Assembly (NCBI RefSeq): GCF_000800455.1
Contig: NZ_CP007456.1
Span: 310,001-374,000, forward strand
DNA length: 64,000 nt
Origin: Bifidobacterium catenulatum PV20-2
GTDB lineage: Bacteria > Actinomycetota > Actinomycetes > Actinomycetales > Bifidobacteriaceae
Direction of reading: 5' to 3'
Of the stretch, positions 27,849 through 38,969 are shown one piece after another. The translations under genes and the position numbers were made by a program. Numbering within the stretch: the first letter of the stretch is position 1; every line of letters starts with the position of its first letter. The notes beneath the pieces were generated by a model, which saw nothing but the letters and a program-made list of their open reading frames with translations, had not been told where the DNA came from and made no database searches.

Positions 27849-29350
27849 ACATGTTCCGATTATGGCGATTGTTCCACCGCTCCGGCACCCGCGGCACATC
27901 CGGCCGCACCTCTGCGCTGGCCATCGTTGCCTTCGCATCCGCCACCGCCGTCTTCCTAACCGTGCTCGGAGGCCTGCATGGCTTCATCTGGCGGGCCTCC
28001 GCCGACCACACGTTCGGTTGCATGATCGATTCCAACAAGTGCGCGCCCGGTACATACGAAACATGGTCCAAAGCCCTGGCGCACGCCGACAAGCTCGTTG
28101 CCACGGTCGGCGACGGCCATTGGACGGCCGACCAGGCCACAGCCGTCATGAACACCTATTCCGACGGCTATGTGATGCTCGCCGCATTCGCCAGTCTGCT
28201 ACTCATCGTGCCGTTCGTGGCGCTCGCCGGCTCGGCGGCCCGTCTCGCGGCCTCCCGCAGGGACGCACGTCTCGCCGCACTGCGACTTGCGGGCGCCACC
28301 ACCGCGCAGGTCACGAAACTCACCGCGCTCGATGCGGGTGGCCAGGCTCTGCTTGGCGCGCTGGTTGGCATGACCGGCTACTTCGCGCTGATACCGGCGA
28401 TCATGCTGCTCGACTTCCAAAACCAGCATTTCACCTTCGAACAGTTGTGGGTGGGACTGCCTGCCCTGGCGGCTGTGACCGTCGGAGTCACGCTGCTTGC
28501 CTTGGTCTCCGCGCTGGTCGCCCTACGCCGCGTGTCCATCACCCCGCTTGGCGTGATGCAACGTACCGGACAACCCATGCCGTCCGCATGGCGTGCACTG
28601 ATTTTTCTTGCCGTGTTGGCCGTAGGCTACCTGCTGCTCAACAGCATCTCCGCATTCGCGCACTTGGGTCAGATGGTGGTCTACGCCATCATCTTCGGCG
28701 TCTTCTTCCTCGGCTTCGCCATGGTGAACGTCGTCGGTACCTGGGTGGTGGCGATGCGCGCCAGATCGCGTGCGAAACACCCGAAGGACGCGGCCACTAT
28801 GATTGCCATGCGCCGTATCCTCGACAATCCCAAGCGTGCTTGGCGCAACGTGTCCGGTGTGGCGCTCGCTGTGTTCATCGCGGGGATGACGTCGGTGTGC
28901 GGATTGCTCGCCACCGGAATCGGAGGCAACCACGACCCGTTCGACCCATCTATGCTGTACATGCGCGATATAGCGATGGGTGGTTTCCTGACGCTCGCCT
29001 TTGCCGCGGTGCTCGCCGCCGTCAGTTCCGGCGTGATGCAGACGGGCAACGTCTACGACCAGGCCGACGAGTACCGCATGCTTGCGTTGGAAGGCACGGA
29101 TGAGGCGACGCTCGACAAGGCACGCATGATGGAAGTGATCACCCCGCTCAACACGGTGATGGCCGTTTCATTAGGGTGCTCGGTGTTGTTGCTGTTTCCG
29201 ATTCTGGCAATGTCGTTGCTCAATCCGGCTTCGTTGCTTACGTTGGCCGCGGGAATCGGCTTGTGTTATGCGCTGATGGTGCTCGGAGGGTGTGCCGCGA
29301 ATCATGCGGCGCACGAGCTCGGTCATGCCGGCTACCGTACGGACGATTGA
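27845..29350 (+). CDS. ABC transporter permease, FtsX/MacB-like
   Basis: 501-aa membrane protein forming the channel for the ATPase at 27123. The N-terminal helix (about residues 22-45) is followed by a short extracytoplasmic loop containing two Cys residues, then about seven to nine further helices. FtsX-like segments are ASRRDARLAALRLAGATTAQVTKLTALD (about residues 135-163) and, in the second half, EYRMLALEGTDEATLDKARMMEVITPLN. The protein looks like a fused pair of FtsX units, as in BceB- or YtrF-type permeases, but with only a short external domain. The first residues follow the ATPase stop through an ATGA overlap. Confidence 0.82.
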   Translation: MNMFRLWRLFHRSGTRGTSGRTSALAIVAFASATAVFLTVLGGLHGFIWRASADHTFGCMIDSNKCAPGTYETWSKALAHADKLVATVGDGHWTADQATAVMNTYSDGYVMLAAFASLLLIVPFVALAGSAARLAASRRDARLAALRLAGATTAQVTKLTALDAGGQALLGALVGMTGYFALIPAIMLLDFQNQHFTFEQLWVGLPALAAVTVGVTLLALVSALVALRRVSITPLGVMQRTGQPMPSAWRALIFLAVLAVGYLLLNSISAFAHLGQMVVYAIIFGVFFLGFAMVNVVGTWVVAMRARSRAKHPKDAATMIAMRRILDNPKRAWRNVSGVALAVFIAGMTSVCGLLATGIGGNHDPFDPSMLYMRDIAMGGFLTLAFAAVLAAVSSGVMQTGNVYDQADEYRMLALEGTDEATLDKARMMEVITPLNTVMAVSLGCSVLLLFPILAMSLLNPASLLTLAAGIGLCYALMVLGGCAANHAAHELGHAGYRTDD

Positions 29351-29397
29351 TGGCCTCGCCGCGGCGGTCGTGGATACCGCGGCGAGGACTGGCGAGA

Positions 29398-30342
29398 TCA
29401 GCCGAGGAGCACCGCGATGATTGCGATGAAGATCGGTGAGGTCAGTGTCGAGAAGAGAATGCCGTCGCGTGCGAACGAGAGACCCACGTTGTACCGCGCC
29501 GCGTAGTTGTAGACGTTCTGCCCGGTCGGCAGGGCGGCGAGCACCACGCACGCGTACAGCGTGGCGCCGCGGAAGCCCATCACGAAATACGACAGCAGGA
29601 ACGCGATGATCGGCATCACAATGTTCTTCAAAGCGGCCACCGTGAATACCGCCGGAATATTCGACTTATCCTGCAACGGCTTTGTGCCGTGCAACGACAT
29701 GCCGAACGCCATCAGAATCATCGGTACTGCGGAATCGCCGATCATGTCGGTCGGATCGTAAATACAGTCCGGCACCACGAAATGACCGGCTTTTGCGGAA
29801 AGCGCGGATACGGCGATGCCCAGCAGCGAACCGATAAGCAGCGGCTGATGCAGCGGCTGCTTCAGAATCTCCCTCGTGGAGACCTTGCCTTTGGTGGTCA
29901 CGTCGAGCACGGTCAGGCCGATCGGTGTGAACACCGCCTGTTGCATGACCAGAATCGGCGCGACCAAAGCGGGATTGCCCAGAATGTACGTGGCGATCGG
30001 CAGACCGATGTTGTTGGAGTTCAGATACAGGGAATTCAACGCGCCGATGGTGGCATCCGCCGCCTTCAGATGGAAGAACAGCCTATTGAGGATCAGAAAC
30101 ACCAATCCGACCAGCACGGCCGAGAAGAACGCCACAACAATGGAGGAGTGGAATATCTCGAAGATTCTCTCCTTGGACAGGATGGCGAACATCAGGCACG
30201 GGCTCGATACGAAAAAGCTGAACCTGTTGAGCACCATCTGCGCGGTAGATCCGCCTATGCGCATGCGCGCGGCCACGTAACCGGTGCCGATGACGATGCC
30301 AATGACGCAGAAGCCTTCCAATGCGCTTAACAGACCCAGCAT
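29398..30342 (-). CDS. AEC (auxin efflux carrier) family permease
   Basis: 314-aa transporter with about ten hydrophobic helices. Family-typical features are the first helix EGFCVIGIVIGTGYVAARM, the polar NSNNIGLPIA motif in the middle of the first half, and ALPTGQNVYNYAARYNVG near the end. Substrates of bacterial AEC carriers are small organic acids; nothing here narrows that. The start at 30342 is supported by AAAGGAAG upstream on the minus strand; the frame is open to 30930, antisense to dapE. It is divergent from dapE and convergent with the ABC permease. Confidence 0.82.
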   Translation of the reverse strand: MLGLLSALEGFCVIGIVIGTGYVAARMRIGGSTAQMVLNRFSFFVSSPCLMFAILSKERIFEIFHSSIVVAFFSAVLVGLVFLILNRLFFHLKAADATIGALNSLYLNSNNIGLPIATYILGNPALVAPILVMQQAVFTPIGLTVLDVTTKGKVSTREILKQPLHQPLLIGSLLGIAVSALSAKAGHFVVPDCIYDPTDMIGDSAVPMILMAFGMSLHGTKPLQDKSNIPAVFTVAALKNIVMPIIAFLLSYFVMGFRGATLYACVVLAALPTGQNVYNYAARYNVGLSFARDGILFSTLTSPIFIAIIAVLLG

Positions 30343-30480
30343 GACACTCTTCCTTTCGCTCTCGGCCGTTGGTTTGGCCGCTATCCAGTGTTGCACCATG
30401 CATATGGATAACATCCGACCCGTCTCAAAAGCGTTGTCGAACGGCGATGTCGGTTCTGGTGGTGCTGGATAATGGGCGGT

Positions 30481-31677
30481 ATGAACAAACTTGAGATTGG
30501 ATTTTCCGCTTCCGCTACCAGGCAGGAGCAGCTGAACGGGCTGATGGAACAGATCATGGGATCCTATTCCGTGAGCGACGACGAAGGGCCGTTGACCGAT
30601 GCCGTCGAAGCGTTTCTGAACAAGCAGGCGCATCTTACGGTACGCAGGCATGGCGATACGCTGGTTGCGTCCACGAATTCCGGACGTGAACGCCGCGTGA
30701 TTCTCGCCGGGCATCTTGACACAGTGCCGGTGATCGACAACTTCCCGCCGCGATGGCTGGAACCAGGCAATCCGCTGATTCGCGAGGATGTTGCCGCCGG
30801 CCATGAGAAGGAGCGCGTGATATGGGGGCGCGGTGCCACCGATATGAAGGGCTCCGACGCAGTGATGCTGTATTTGGCGGCCACGTTGACGGATGCGAAA
30901 TACGATCTGACATACGTGTTCTACGACCACGAAGAGGTTGCTGCCGAAAAGAACGGCCTACGCAAGGTGGTCGAAGCGCATCCTGATTGGATTTCCGGCG
31001 ATTTTGCGATTATTGGCGAGCCGACCGATTGCGGTATTGAAGGTGGCTGCAATGGCACGATGCGTTTCGACGTGATCACGCATGGCATTGCGGCACATTC
31101 GGCGCGAGCGTGGATGGGCAAGAACGCCATTCATGCGGCCGCTGAGATTCTGAACCGGCTGAACGCTTATGAAAATCGTGCGATTGAAGTGGATGGCCTG
31201 ACGTATCAGGAGGGGCTGAATGCCACGCTGATTTCAGGCGGCAAAGGCACGAATGTGATCCCCGACGAATGCCGCGTGCATGTCAACTACCGTTTTGCCC
31301 CCGACAAGTCGTTGGCTGAGGCGAAGGCGCTGATGATTGGCGCGGATGCCGGTGCGGAATTGGGTAACGGCGAGCATGTCGCCACAGGCGGCGTGTTCGA
31401 AGGCTTCGGCATTGAGATGAAAGACGAGTCGCCTTCCGCACGTCCGGGGTTGACGTCGCCGCTCGCGCAGTCGCTGGTGGAATTGGTGCGCGAGCGCACT
31501 GGGCGTGAGCCTCTGGCTAAGCTTGGCTGGACGGATGTGGCGCGATTCTCGATGCTGGGCATTCCCGCAGTGAATCTAGGCGCGGGCAGTCCGTTGCTGG
31601 CACACAAGCACGACGAGCAGCTGCCGGAATCGGATTTGCTGTTGATGACCAATCTGCTTGAAGACTGGCTGAAGTAG
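30481..31677 (+). CDS. dapE: Succinyl-diaminopimelate desuccinylase
   Basis: M20 family di-zinc amidohydrolase (398 aa) that hydrolyses N-succinyl-LL-diaminopimelate in lysine and cell-wall precursor synthesis. Metal and catalytic motifs are visible: ILAGHLDTVP, WGRGATDMKGSDA, YDHEEVAAEKNGL (catalytic Glu), IIGEPTDCGIEGG, and the closing GSPLLAHKHDEQL. An in-frame ATG lies at 30472, but GATAAT at 30468-30473 ends 7 nt before the ATG at 30481, so a leaderless start at 30481 fits best. No Shine-Dalgarno is seen for either. Confidence 0.88.
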   Translation: MNKLEIGFSASATRQEQLNGLMEQIMGSYSVSDDEGPLTDAVEAFLNKQAHLTVRRHGDTLVASTNSGRERRVILAGHLDTVPVIDNFPPRWLEPGNPLIREDVAAGHEKERVIWGRGATDMKGSDAVMLYLAATLTDAKYDLTYVFYDHEEVAAEKNGLRKVVEAHPDWISGDFAIIGEPTDCGIEGGCNGTMRFDVITHGIAAHSARAWMGKNAIHAAAEILNRLNAYENRAIEVDGLTYQEGLNATLISGGKGTNVIPDECRVHVNYRFAPDKSLAEAKALMIGADAGAELGNGEHVATGGVFEGFGIEMKDESPSARPGLTSPLAQSLVELVRERTGREPLAKLGWTDVARFSMLGIPAVNLGAGSPLLAHKHDEQLPESDLLLMTNLLEDWLK

Positions 31678-31745
31678 CTGTCTGCTGCCTTTTTCTGCCT
31701 TCTGTTTTCTGCCTGCTATCGGCTGTTTGTTGTTTTCCGTCTTCT

Positions 31746-31814
31746 GTCTGCACAACCTAAGAAAGCACCCCGATCTGCGACTTGTGTAGACGGAAAAACG
31801 ACTTGTGCAGACGG
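31746..31814. repeat. GTGCAGACG inverted-repeat cluster, locus 1
   Basis: One inverted copy, GTCTGCACAA (31746-31755), faces two direct copies: CGACTTGTGTAGACGG (31778-31793) and CGACTTGTGCAGACGG (31799-31814), 21 bp apart. The inverted copy can pair with the last direct copy. The same word occurs in a similar arrangement at 61101-61148. It lies between dapE and rne. Confidence 0.6.
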
Positions 31815-32140
31815 GGTCTGGGATTTGCGGGCGGGGAAAGCGGGCGGCGGGTTGCGGGATCCGGAAAATTTCCCGTCATGTCACGCTCCGTTGTTTTTTG
31901 TGTCATACTTATAGACGGTGGTTCTGCAAATCACCAATGCATCCGATGGCGTTGATCCCCTCGCGTGAAGTTCATGTGTGCCCGCGAGCGCCGGTGTCCG
32001 CCGTCGCATGATGAGGACTTTTGACGGAAGTTGCTTCCTACGGGCGCCATGATGCGCGGCCACGGTGAGAGCGTGGTGTGAGAACCGTATGAGGCCTAAG
32101 CGTGGGCGGCGCGATTGCAGCGTGCCGTCGAGGAGCCATT
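31815..32140 (+). promoter_or_regulatory. Long leader region of rne
   Basis: About 325 nt with no gene that I can support. A TATAGA hexamer at 31910-31915 in a T-rich stretch could be a -10 element, giving a 5' UTR of more than 200 nt. The last part has short GC hairpins such as GCGC-CATGAT-GCGC near 32043-32056. RNase E messages in other bacteria are autoregulated through a long leader; the same is only a possibility here. Confidence 0.35.
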
Positions 32141-34969
32141 GTGCCTAATACCAATGAGGGCTTCGATCAGGTCGAAGCCGTGGCATCGCCTGAGCATGTC
32201 GTGAATGTTGTGAAATTCGAATCGGCCCAGTCTGATCCTGCACCGCGTCGCCGTCGTGGCGGTCGTCGTGTGGTACGTGGGGTTGGAGCCGCCGGCGTGT
32301 CTTTGGAATTGAAGGTCGAGGAGCATGCCGCGACCCCGCTGTTCGAAGAGCCGAAGTTGCCGGTTGCGCAGCCTGCACATGATGCCGGTGATGTCGCTGT
32401 TTCCAGTGATGATGGCGATTCCGATGGCATGTCTCGCCCGACTCGTCGCCGTCGTCGTTCGGCCCGGCCCGACGATGATGTTCGTGAGATTGCCGATGAG
32501 CAGTCGACGCGTACTCGTCGCCGCCGCGCGGTGCAGGTCGAGGATGAGCGGGATGAGGATCGTCTGCGTCGCCGTCGTCGTTCCGTTGAAGATGCGGATG
32601 AGTATGACGAGATGCCGCGTCGTCGCCGCCGCAGTGCCGTCGATGATTCCCGTGATGAGGAATCGTTTGAAGAACGTGCGCTTGATGCGGTCGATATGTT
32701 GCCGGAAGGCCATGAGGTCCGTCATAATCCGCGTCCGATGATGTCGCTGCTGTTCCAGGAGCCGGTTTTGCCGTCTGTTGCGGATTCCCGTAACAGGTCC
32801 GATGATGATCGTGACGATTCTCGTGAATCTCGCAATGATCGCAATATGCAGGATCATGACGATGCGCAGGATGAGGGCCATGCGACCCGTCGTCGTCGCC
32901 GTCGTAATCGTGACGTTGCCGACGAAGAGCGTTCCGAAGACAATCGCAGTGAACGCAACGAACGTGACAATCGTAATGATGATGCGGAAAACGATGAGGA
33001 AGGCGGATTTCGCAAGTCCCATCGTTCCCGTCGTTTGAACGCGCAGGAACGTCGAGCTGCTGCCGAAGTCGAGCAGATTGAAGAGGATTTGATCCTCGAC
33101 GATATCACGTACGCGCCTATCGACGACGAAACACGTGGCAGTCGTGGTGACGATGATGATGACGAGCAGCCGACGCGCACCCGTCGTCGCCGTCGTGGCC
33201 GTGGCAATCGTGAGGAAGCTGACGAACAGCAGCAGGGGAACGTCGAAGGTGAGTCTCGTCGCCGCCGTGAGGAGGATGATGAGGAAGAGGGCACGGTGAC
33301 CCGTCGCCGTCGCCGTCGCCGCGGCGGCGCGAAGTCCGAGGAGCAGGAAGAGCCGCTCGTACGCCGTTCCCGCAAGCAGCAGTACATCGACGAGATTACC
33401 GATGTCGAGGGTTCGACTCGACTTGAGGCCAAGAAGCAGCGCCGTCGTGACAATCGCCGCGAGCGTAGCCGTCAAAGCCAGCTCATGGAACAGGATTTCC
33501 TGGCTCGCCGCGAACATGTGGACCGCCTGATGGTGGTGCGCGAGCGCGAACGCCACACGCAGATTTCCGTGATCGAAGACAACGTGCTTGTCGAGCATTA
33601 CGTGTCCGACATTCAGGAAGTCGCCACAGTGGGCAACATCTATCTTGGCCGCGTGCAGAACGTGCTGCCGAGCATGGAGGCCGCGTTCGTAGACATCGGC
33701 CAGGCGCGCAACGGCGTGCTATATGCGGGTGAGGTGAACTGGGATTCCGCGCGTTTGGAAGGCCAGCCTCGCCGCATCGAACTCGCGTTCAAGTCGGGAG
33801 ACCCGGTGCTCGTGCAGGTCACCAAGGATCCGATCGGGCACAAGGGCGCACGACTGACCTCGCAGGTCACCCTTGCGGGCCGTTTCCTGGTGCTCGTGCC
33901 ATCCGGTGGCATGACGGGCGTGAGCCGCAAGCTCAGCGAGCGCGAACGTTCCCGCCTCAAGAACATCGTGTCGAAGGTTGCTCCGAAAGACATGGGCGTG
34001 ATCATTCGTACCGCTGCGGAAGGCGCTTCCGAAGAGGCGATCACCAAGGATCTCGAAAGCTTGGTGCGCCAGTGGGAACGCATCACCGCCAAGCGTGACG
34101 AATTCCTGCACGGCAAGCGTCCGAAGCTGCTGCAAGGCGAGCCGGATGTGGCGATCCGCGTGGTGCGAGACATCTTCAACGACGACTTCTCCAAGATGAT
34201 CGTTGAAGGTGACCGCGTGTACGGCCGTATCGAGGAATATCTCGACACCATGGCTCCCGACTTGAAGGACAAGCTTGAAAAGTGGGATCCGGCCGAACAT
34301 GAAGGCAAAGACGTGTTCGACAAGTGGCAGATCGACTCCCAGCTGCGCAAGGGCATGGAACGTCAGGTTTACCTGCCGTCGGGCGGTTCGATCGTGATCG
34401 ACCGCACCGAAGCCATGACCACCATCGACGTGAACACCGGCCGTTTCATCGGCCGCGGCAAGAGTCTTGAGGAGACGGTGACCCGCTGCAACCTCGAAGC
34501 TTCCGAAGAGATCGCACGTCAGCTGCGCCTGCGCGATATCGGCGGCATGGTGATGATCGACTTCGTCGACATGGTCATGCCGGCCAACCGTGATCTGGTG
34601 CTGCGCAGACTGGTGGAATGCCTGGCTCGCGACCGTACCAAGCATCAGGTGGCCGAAGTCACCTCGCTTGGCCTGGTGCAGATGACGCGAAAGCGCATCG
34701 GACAGGGCTTGGTAGAGGCCTTCTCCGAGGAATGCCCGACCTGCAAGGGCCGCGGATTCATTCTTCACGACGAGCCGACCGTGTCCGCGGATTATGACGA
34801 TCCGTACGCCTTGAAGGGCGGCGACCCGTTCGTCAAAACCAACAAGCATGGTCACGGCACGGACGTGCAGGTGCCGAAAGGTTCCTCGCCGGACGTGAAG
34901 GCCAAACTCGCGCAGATTGCGGCGGCTGCCGTGGCCGCCAACAATGCGGAACTGGGCGAGGAGGCATAG
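32141..34969 (+). CDS. rne: Ribonuclease E/G family endoribonuclease
   Basis: Single-strand endoribonuclease of mRNA decay and rRNA/tRNA processing (942 aa). The catalytic core is C-terminal: an S1 domain from about residue 480 (VGNIYLGRVQNVLPSMEAAF), the DNase-like subdomain with metal-binding Asp residues in TTIDVNTGRF (D763) and MVMIDFVDM (D807), and the Zn-link CPTCKGRG (C865/C868). Residues of about 70-450 are an extreme Arg/Asp/Glu-rich low-complexity stretch with repeated TRRRRR-type blocks, probably a disordered RNA/degradosome scaffold placed N-terminally as in other actinobacteria. AGGAG (32131-32134) puts the start at GTG 32141 rather than the further upstream GTG at 32102. Confidence 0.94.
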   Translation: MPNTNEGFDQVEAVASPEHVVNVVKFESAQSDPAPRRRRGGRRVVRGVGAAGVSLELKVEEHAATPLFEEPKLPVAQPAHDAGDVAVSSDDGDSDGMSRPTRRRRRSARPDDDVREIADEQSTRTRRRRAVQVEDERDEDRLRRRRRSVEDADEYDEMPRRRRRSAVDDSRDEESFEERALDAVDMLPEGHEVRHNPRPMMSLLFQEPVLPSVADSRNRSDDDRDDSRESRNDRNMQDHDDAQDEGHATRRRRRRNRDVADEERSEDNRSERNERDNRNDDAENDEEGGFRKSHRSRRLNAQERRAAAEVEQIEEDLILDDITYAPIDDETRGSRGDDDDDEQPTRTRRRRRGRGNREEADEQQQGNVEGESRRRREEDDEEEGTVTRRRRRRRGGAKSEEQEEPLVRRSRKQQYIDEITDVEGSTRLEAKKQRRRDNRRERSRQSQLMEQDFLARREHVDRLMVVRERERHTQISVIEDNVLVEHYVSDIQEVATVGNIYLGRVQNVLPSMEAAFVDIGQARNGVLYAGEVNWDSARLEGQPRRIELAFKSGDPVLVQVTKDPIGHKGARLTSQVTLAGRFLVLVPSGGMTGVSRKLSERERSRLKNIVSKVAPKDMGVIIRTAAEGASEEAITKDLESLVRQWERITAKRDEFLHGKRPKLLQGEPDVAIRVVRDIFNDDFSKMIVEGDRVYGRIEEYLDTMAPDLKDKLEKWDPAEHEGKDVFDKWQIDSQLRKGMERQVYLPSGGSIVIDRTEAMTTIDVNTGRFIGRGKSLEETVTRCNLEASEEIARQLRLRDIGGMVMIDFVDMVMPANRDLVLRRLVECLARDRTKHQVAEVTSLGLVQMTRKRIGQGLVEAFSEECPTCKGRGFILHDEPTVSADYDDPYALKGGDPFVKTNKHGHGTDVQVPKGSSPDVKAKLAQIAAAAVAANNAELGEEA

Positions 34970-35019
34970 AAGAATAAATGATTATTCCGGTCTGTCAACC
35001 TGACACGCCGGAAACAGAC

Positions 35020-35048
35020 TTGCGGTTGTACGCGGGTATGTGTAGATT
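35020..35048 (+). promoter_or_regulatory. Promoter of rplU-rpmA
   Basis: -35 TTGCGG (35020-35025), exactly 17 nt, -10 TAGATT (35043-35048). It lies about 75 nt upstream of rplU in an otherwise empty gap. Confidence 0.65.
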
Positions 35049-35121
35049 AGATTGCTGGTGTCTGGCCGCGAGGCTCGAACGTGCCGGGCAGTAAGCTTTC
35101 CAAGTTAATAAAGGAACGGAT

Positions 35122-35430
35122 ATGTACGCGATTGTGAAGGCCGGCGGCCATCAGGAAAAGGTTGAGGTCGGTGACGTCATCTACGTCAACCGTCTCGAGG
35201 CTAAGAAGGGCGAAACCGTGGAATTCCCGGTTGCTCTCGTTGTGGACGGCTCCAAGGTTGTCCTCGGTGCCAAGGATCTCGCCAACGTCAGCGTCAAGGC
35301 TGAGGTTGTCAACGATGAGGCCAAGGGTCCGAAGATCAGCATCATGAAGTATAAGAACAAGACCGGCGTTGCTCGTCGCAAGGGCCATCGCCAGCAGCTG
35401 ACCGCTGTCAAGATCACGGCTATCGCCTGA
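35122..35430 (+). CDS. rplU: 50S ribosomal protein L21
   Basis: 102-aa large-subunit protein. It begins [19 protein letters not shown] and ends with the basic [19 protein letters not shown] segment typical of L21. AAAGGAACGG precedes the start. It is followed by rpmA after 39 nt; the pair shares the promoter at 35020 and the terminator at 35749. Confidence 0.97.
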   Translation: MYAIVKAGGHQEKVEVGDVIYVNRLEAKKGETVEFPVALVVDGSKVVLGAKDLANVSVKAEVVNDEAKGPKISIMKYKNKTGVARRKGHRQQLTAVKITAIA

Positions 35431-35469
35431 TTGGCGCAGGGTTAGAGTCAAGGACCGAAAGGAACAGAC

Positions 35470-35721
35470 ATGGCACATAAGAAGGGCGCGTCCAGCTCGC
35501 GCAACGGTCGCGATTCAAACGCGCAATACCTCGGTGTGAAGAAGTTCGGCGGCGAAGCCGTCGTGGCCGGCAACATCATCGTTCGTCAGCGTGGCACCAA
35601 GTTCCACCCGGGTGAGAACGTCGGCATGGGCAAGGACCACACCCTGTTCGCCCTCAAGGACGGCAGCGTGAAGTTCGGCGTTCGTCGCGACCGCAAGGTC
35701 GTCGACGTGATCGCCGCCTGA
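35470..35721 (+). CDS. rpmA: 50S ribosomal protein L27
   Basis: 83-aa protein near the peptidyl-transferase centre. It begins [20 protein letters not shown] and retains the [22 protein letters not shown] segment; the mature N-terminus starts directly with Ala-His-Lys-Lys, without the cleavable extension of Firmicutes. CGAAAGGAAC precedes the start. The rplU-rpmA-obgE order is conserved. Confidence 0.97.
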   Translation: MAHKKGASSSRNGRDSNAQYLGVKKFGGEAVVAGNIIVRQRGTKFHPGENVGMGKDHTLFALKDGSVKFGVRRDRKVVDVIAA

Positions 35722-35748
35722 AATACGCGCAATCAACGCTTATAAGAT

Positions 35749-35783
35749 AAAGCCGCGCCCGTTGTGGACGCGGCTTTTCTTTA
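35749..35783 (+). terminator. Terminator after rpmA
   Basis: Stem AAAGCCGCG (35749-35757) with CGCGGCTTT (35769-35777), an 11-nt loop, then TCTTTATTTTT. It separates rplU-rpmA from obgE. Confidence 0.85.
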
Positions 35784-35908
35784 TTTTTATGATCGCTGAG
35801 GATTGTTTTCCTCCAGTCCGTCCCAAACGTCACGTAACGTTGCATGCAGAACATGCATGCAGACTTGCGAACGGACAATAAATCGGACCGTTTCGAACAA
35901 ACGATTAA

Positions 35909-37609
<1,701 letters not shown>

Positions 37610-37622
37610 AAGCAGCAATACG

Positions 37623-37662
37623 CCCGCTGATGTGCCGATTGGCATGTCGGCGGGTTTTCTTT
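37623..37662 (+). terminator. Terminator between obgE and proB
   Basis: CCCGCTGATGTGCC (37623-37636) pairs with GGCATGTCGGCGGG (37641-37654) with wobble pairs and two mismatched positions, followed by TTTTCTTTT. It lies 14 nt past the obgE stop and 28 nt before proB, so proB expression is at least partly uncoupled. Confidence 0.75.
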
Positions 37663-37689
37663 TCGGCCATTCGAACGCCTGGAGGAACC

Positions 37690-38823
37690 ATGAACACGCC
37701 ATCGCAAGCCCAAGTGCGCCGAGCCATCGCCGAAGCGCAAACCATCGTGGTGAAAGTGGGATCCAGCTCGCTGACCAAGCCAAGCGGCCACCTCGATCCG
37801 GAACGGCTCAACGCGCTTGTGGCGGCCATCGCACGCGTACGACTCATGGGCGGGCGTGTGGTGCTCGTCTCCTCCGGCGCCATCGCAGCCGGATTCGGTT
37901 CCCTTGGCTTCGACGCGCGACCAACCGACGTGGCTGACCAGCAGGCATGCGCGGCCGTAGGCCAAGGCCTGCTCATGGCACAATACGAGAACGCTTTCGC
38001 ACACTACGGACTACGCGTCGGGCAGATCCTCATCACCGTATCCGACACCATCGCGCCACAGCAATACCGCAACGTGCGACGCACTCTCGAAAGACTGCTC
38101 GACCTGGGCGCGGTGCCAATCATCAACGAAAACGACTCGCTCGCATCCAATGAAATCCGATTCGGAGACAACGACCGCCTCTCCGCATTGATCGCCAACA
38201 TCGTTGTCGCCGACGCCCTCGTACTCCTCACCGACGTGGATGCGCTCTACACGGCACCCCCAAGCGAACCCGGATCGAAACGCATCAGCTACGTGCCGAA
38301 CGTGGAAGACGCGCTCGCCAACGTGCAGGTCGGCGGCACGGGATCAAATGTGGGCACCGGCGGCATGGTCACCAAAATGGAAGCAGCCCGCGTGGCGGCA
38401 GTTTCCGGCATTCCCGCAGTGCTCACCTGCGCGTCGAACGCAGGCCCGGCCATGATGGGAGACCCGGTCGGCACCGCATTCGCACCAATCAACGACCGTG
38501 GCTCTTCGCGCCGCCTATGGATTGGCTTCGCGGCCCACCCGCAAGGTACTCTGGTGGCCGACGCGGGCGCATCCAACGCGGTGCGTGGGGGAGCGGCCAG
38601 TCTGCTCGCAGCCGGAGTGCTCGAAGTGAAGGGCGATTTCGCCGCCGGAGACGCGGTGTGGATCGACAACGAAATGGGAGAGCATCTCGCAAAAGGCCTA
38701 GTAGGATTCGACTCCGAAGAGATTCCGCAAATGCTCGGCCGTAATACCGCCCAGCTCAAGCGTTTCCTCGGCGAAGAATACGCACACCCCCTAGTCCACC
38801 GCGACAATCTCGTTTTGGTGTAG
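37690..38823 (+). CDS. proB: Glutamate 5-kinase
   Basis: Phosphorylates glutamate in the first step of proline synthesis (377 aa). The amino acid kinase domain shows [27 protein letters not shown], the substrate loop [31 protein letters not shown] and [20 protein letters not shown]. The C-terminal 100 residues form the PUA domain ([23 protein letters not shown]). GGAGGAACC at 37681-37689 fixes the start; an open frame upstream to 37630 runs through the terminator. proA is not in the window. Confidence 0.95.
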   Translation: MNTPSQAQVRRAIAEAQTIVVKVGSSSLTKPSGHLDPERLNALVAAIARVRLMGGRVVLVSSGAIAAGFGSLGFDARPTDVADQQACAAVGQGLLMAQYENAFAHYGLRVGQILITVSDTIAPQQYRNVRRTLERLLDLGAVPIINENDSLASNEIRFGDNDRLSALIANIVVADALVLLTDVDALYTAPPSEPGSKRISYVPNVEDALANVQVGGTGSNVGTGGMVTKMEAARVAAVSGIPAVLTCASNAGPAMMGDPVGTAFAPINDRGSSRRLWIGFAAHPQGTLVADAGASNAVRGGAASLLAAGVLEVKGDFAAGDAVWIDNEMGEHLAKGLVGFDSEEIPQMLGRNTAQLKRFLGEEYAHPLVHRDNLVLV

Positions 38824-38838
38824 AAATATTTATCGGCA

Positions 38839-38889
38839 GGTGTCCGGAGCGTGTCGCATGCCGACTTCTGCCAGTCCCTACCGGACACC
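38839..38889 (+). promoter_or_regulatory. Long-range hairpin between proB and the aminotransferase
   Basis: GGTGTCCGG (38839-38847) pairs perfectly with CCGGACACC (38881-38889) across a 33-nt loop. It is followed by A-rich, not T-rich, sequence, so it is either a weak proB terminator or part of the downstream gene's leader. Confidence 0.4.
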
Positions 38890-38969
38890 AGACAAAGGAA
38901 CGAAAAGGAAACAGAAAAATCAACCAAATTCTGCCAGAAGGTTGTTGTTTTTCGGGCGGGAGGGTTAGC

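Noticed and set aside
32096..33598. A 500-codon open frame antisense to the Arg/Asp-rich part of rne
   Set aside because: Product of the CGTCGT-type repetitive DNA; rich in Ile/Thr/Ala with no domain.
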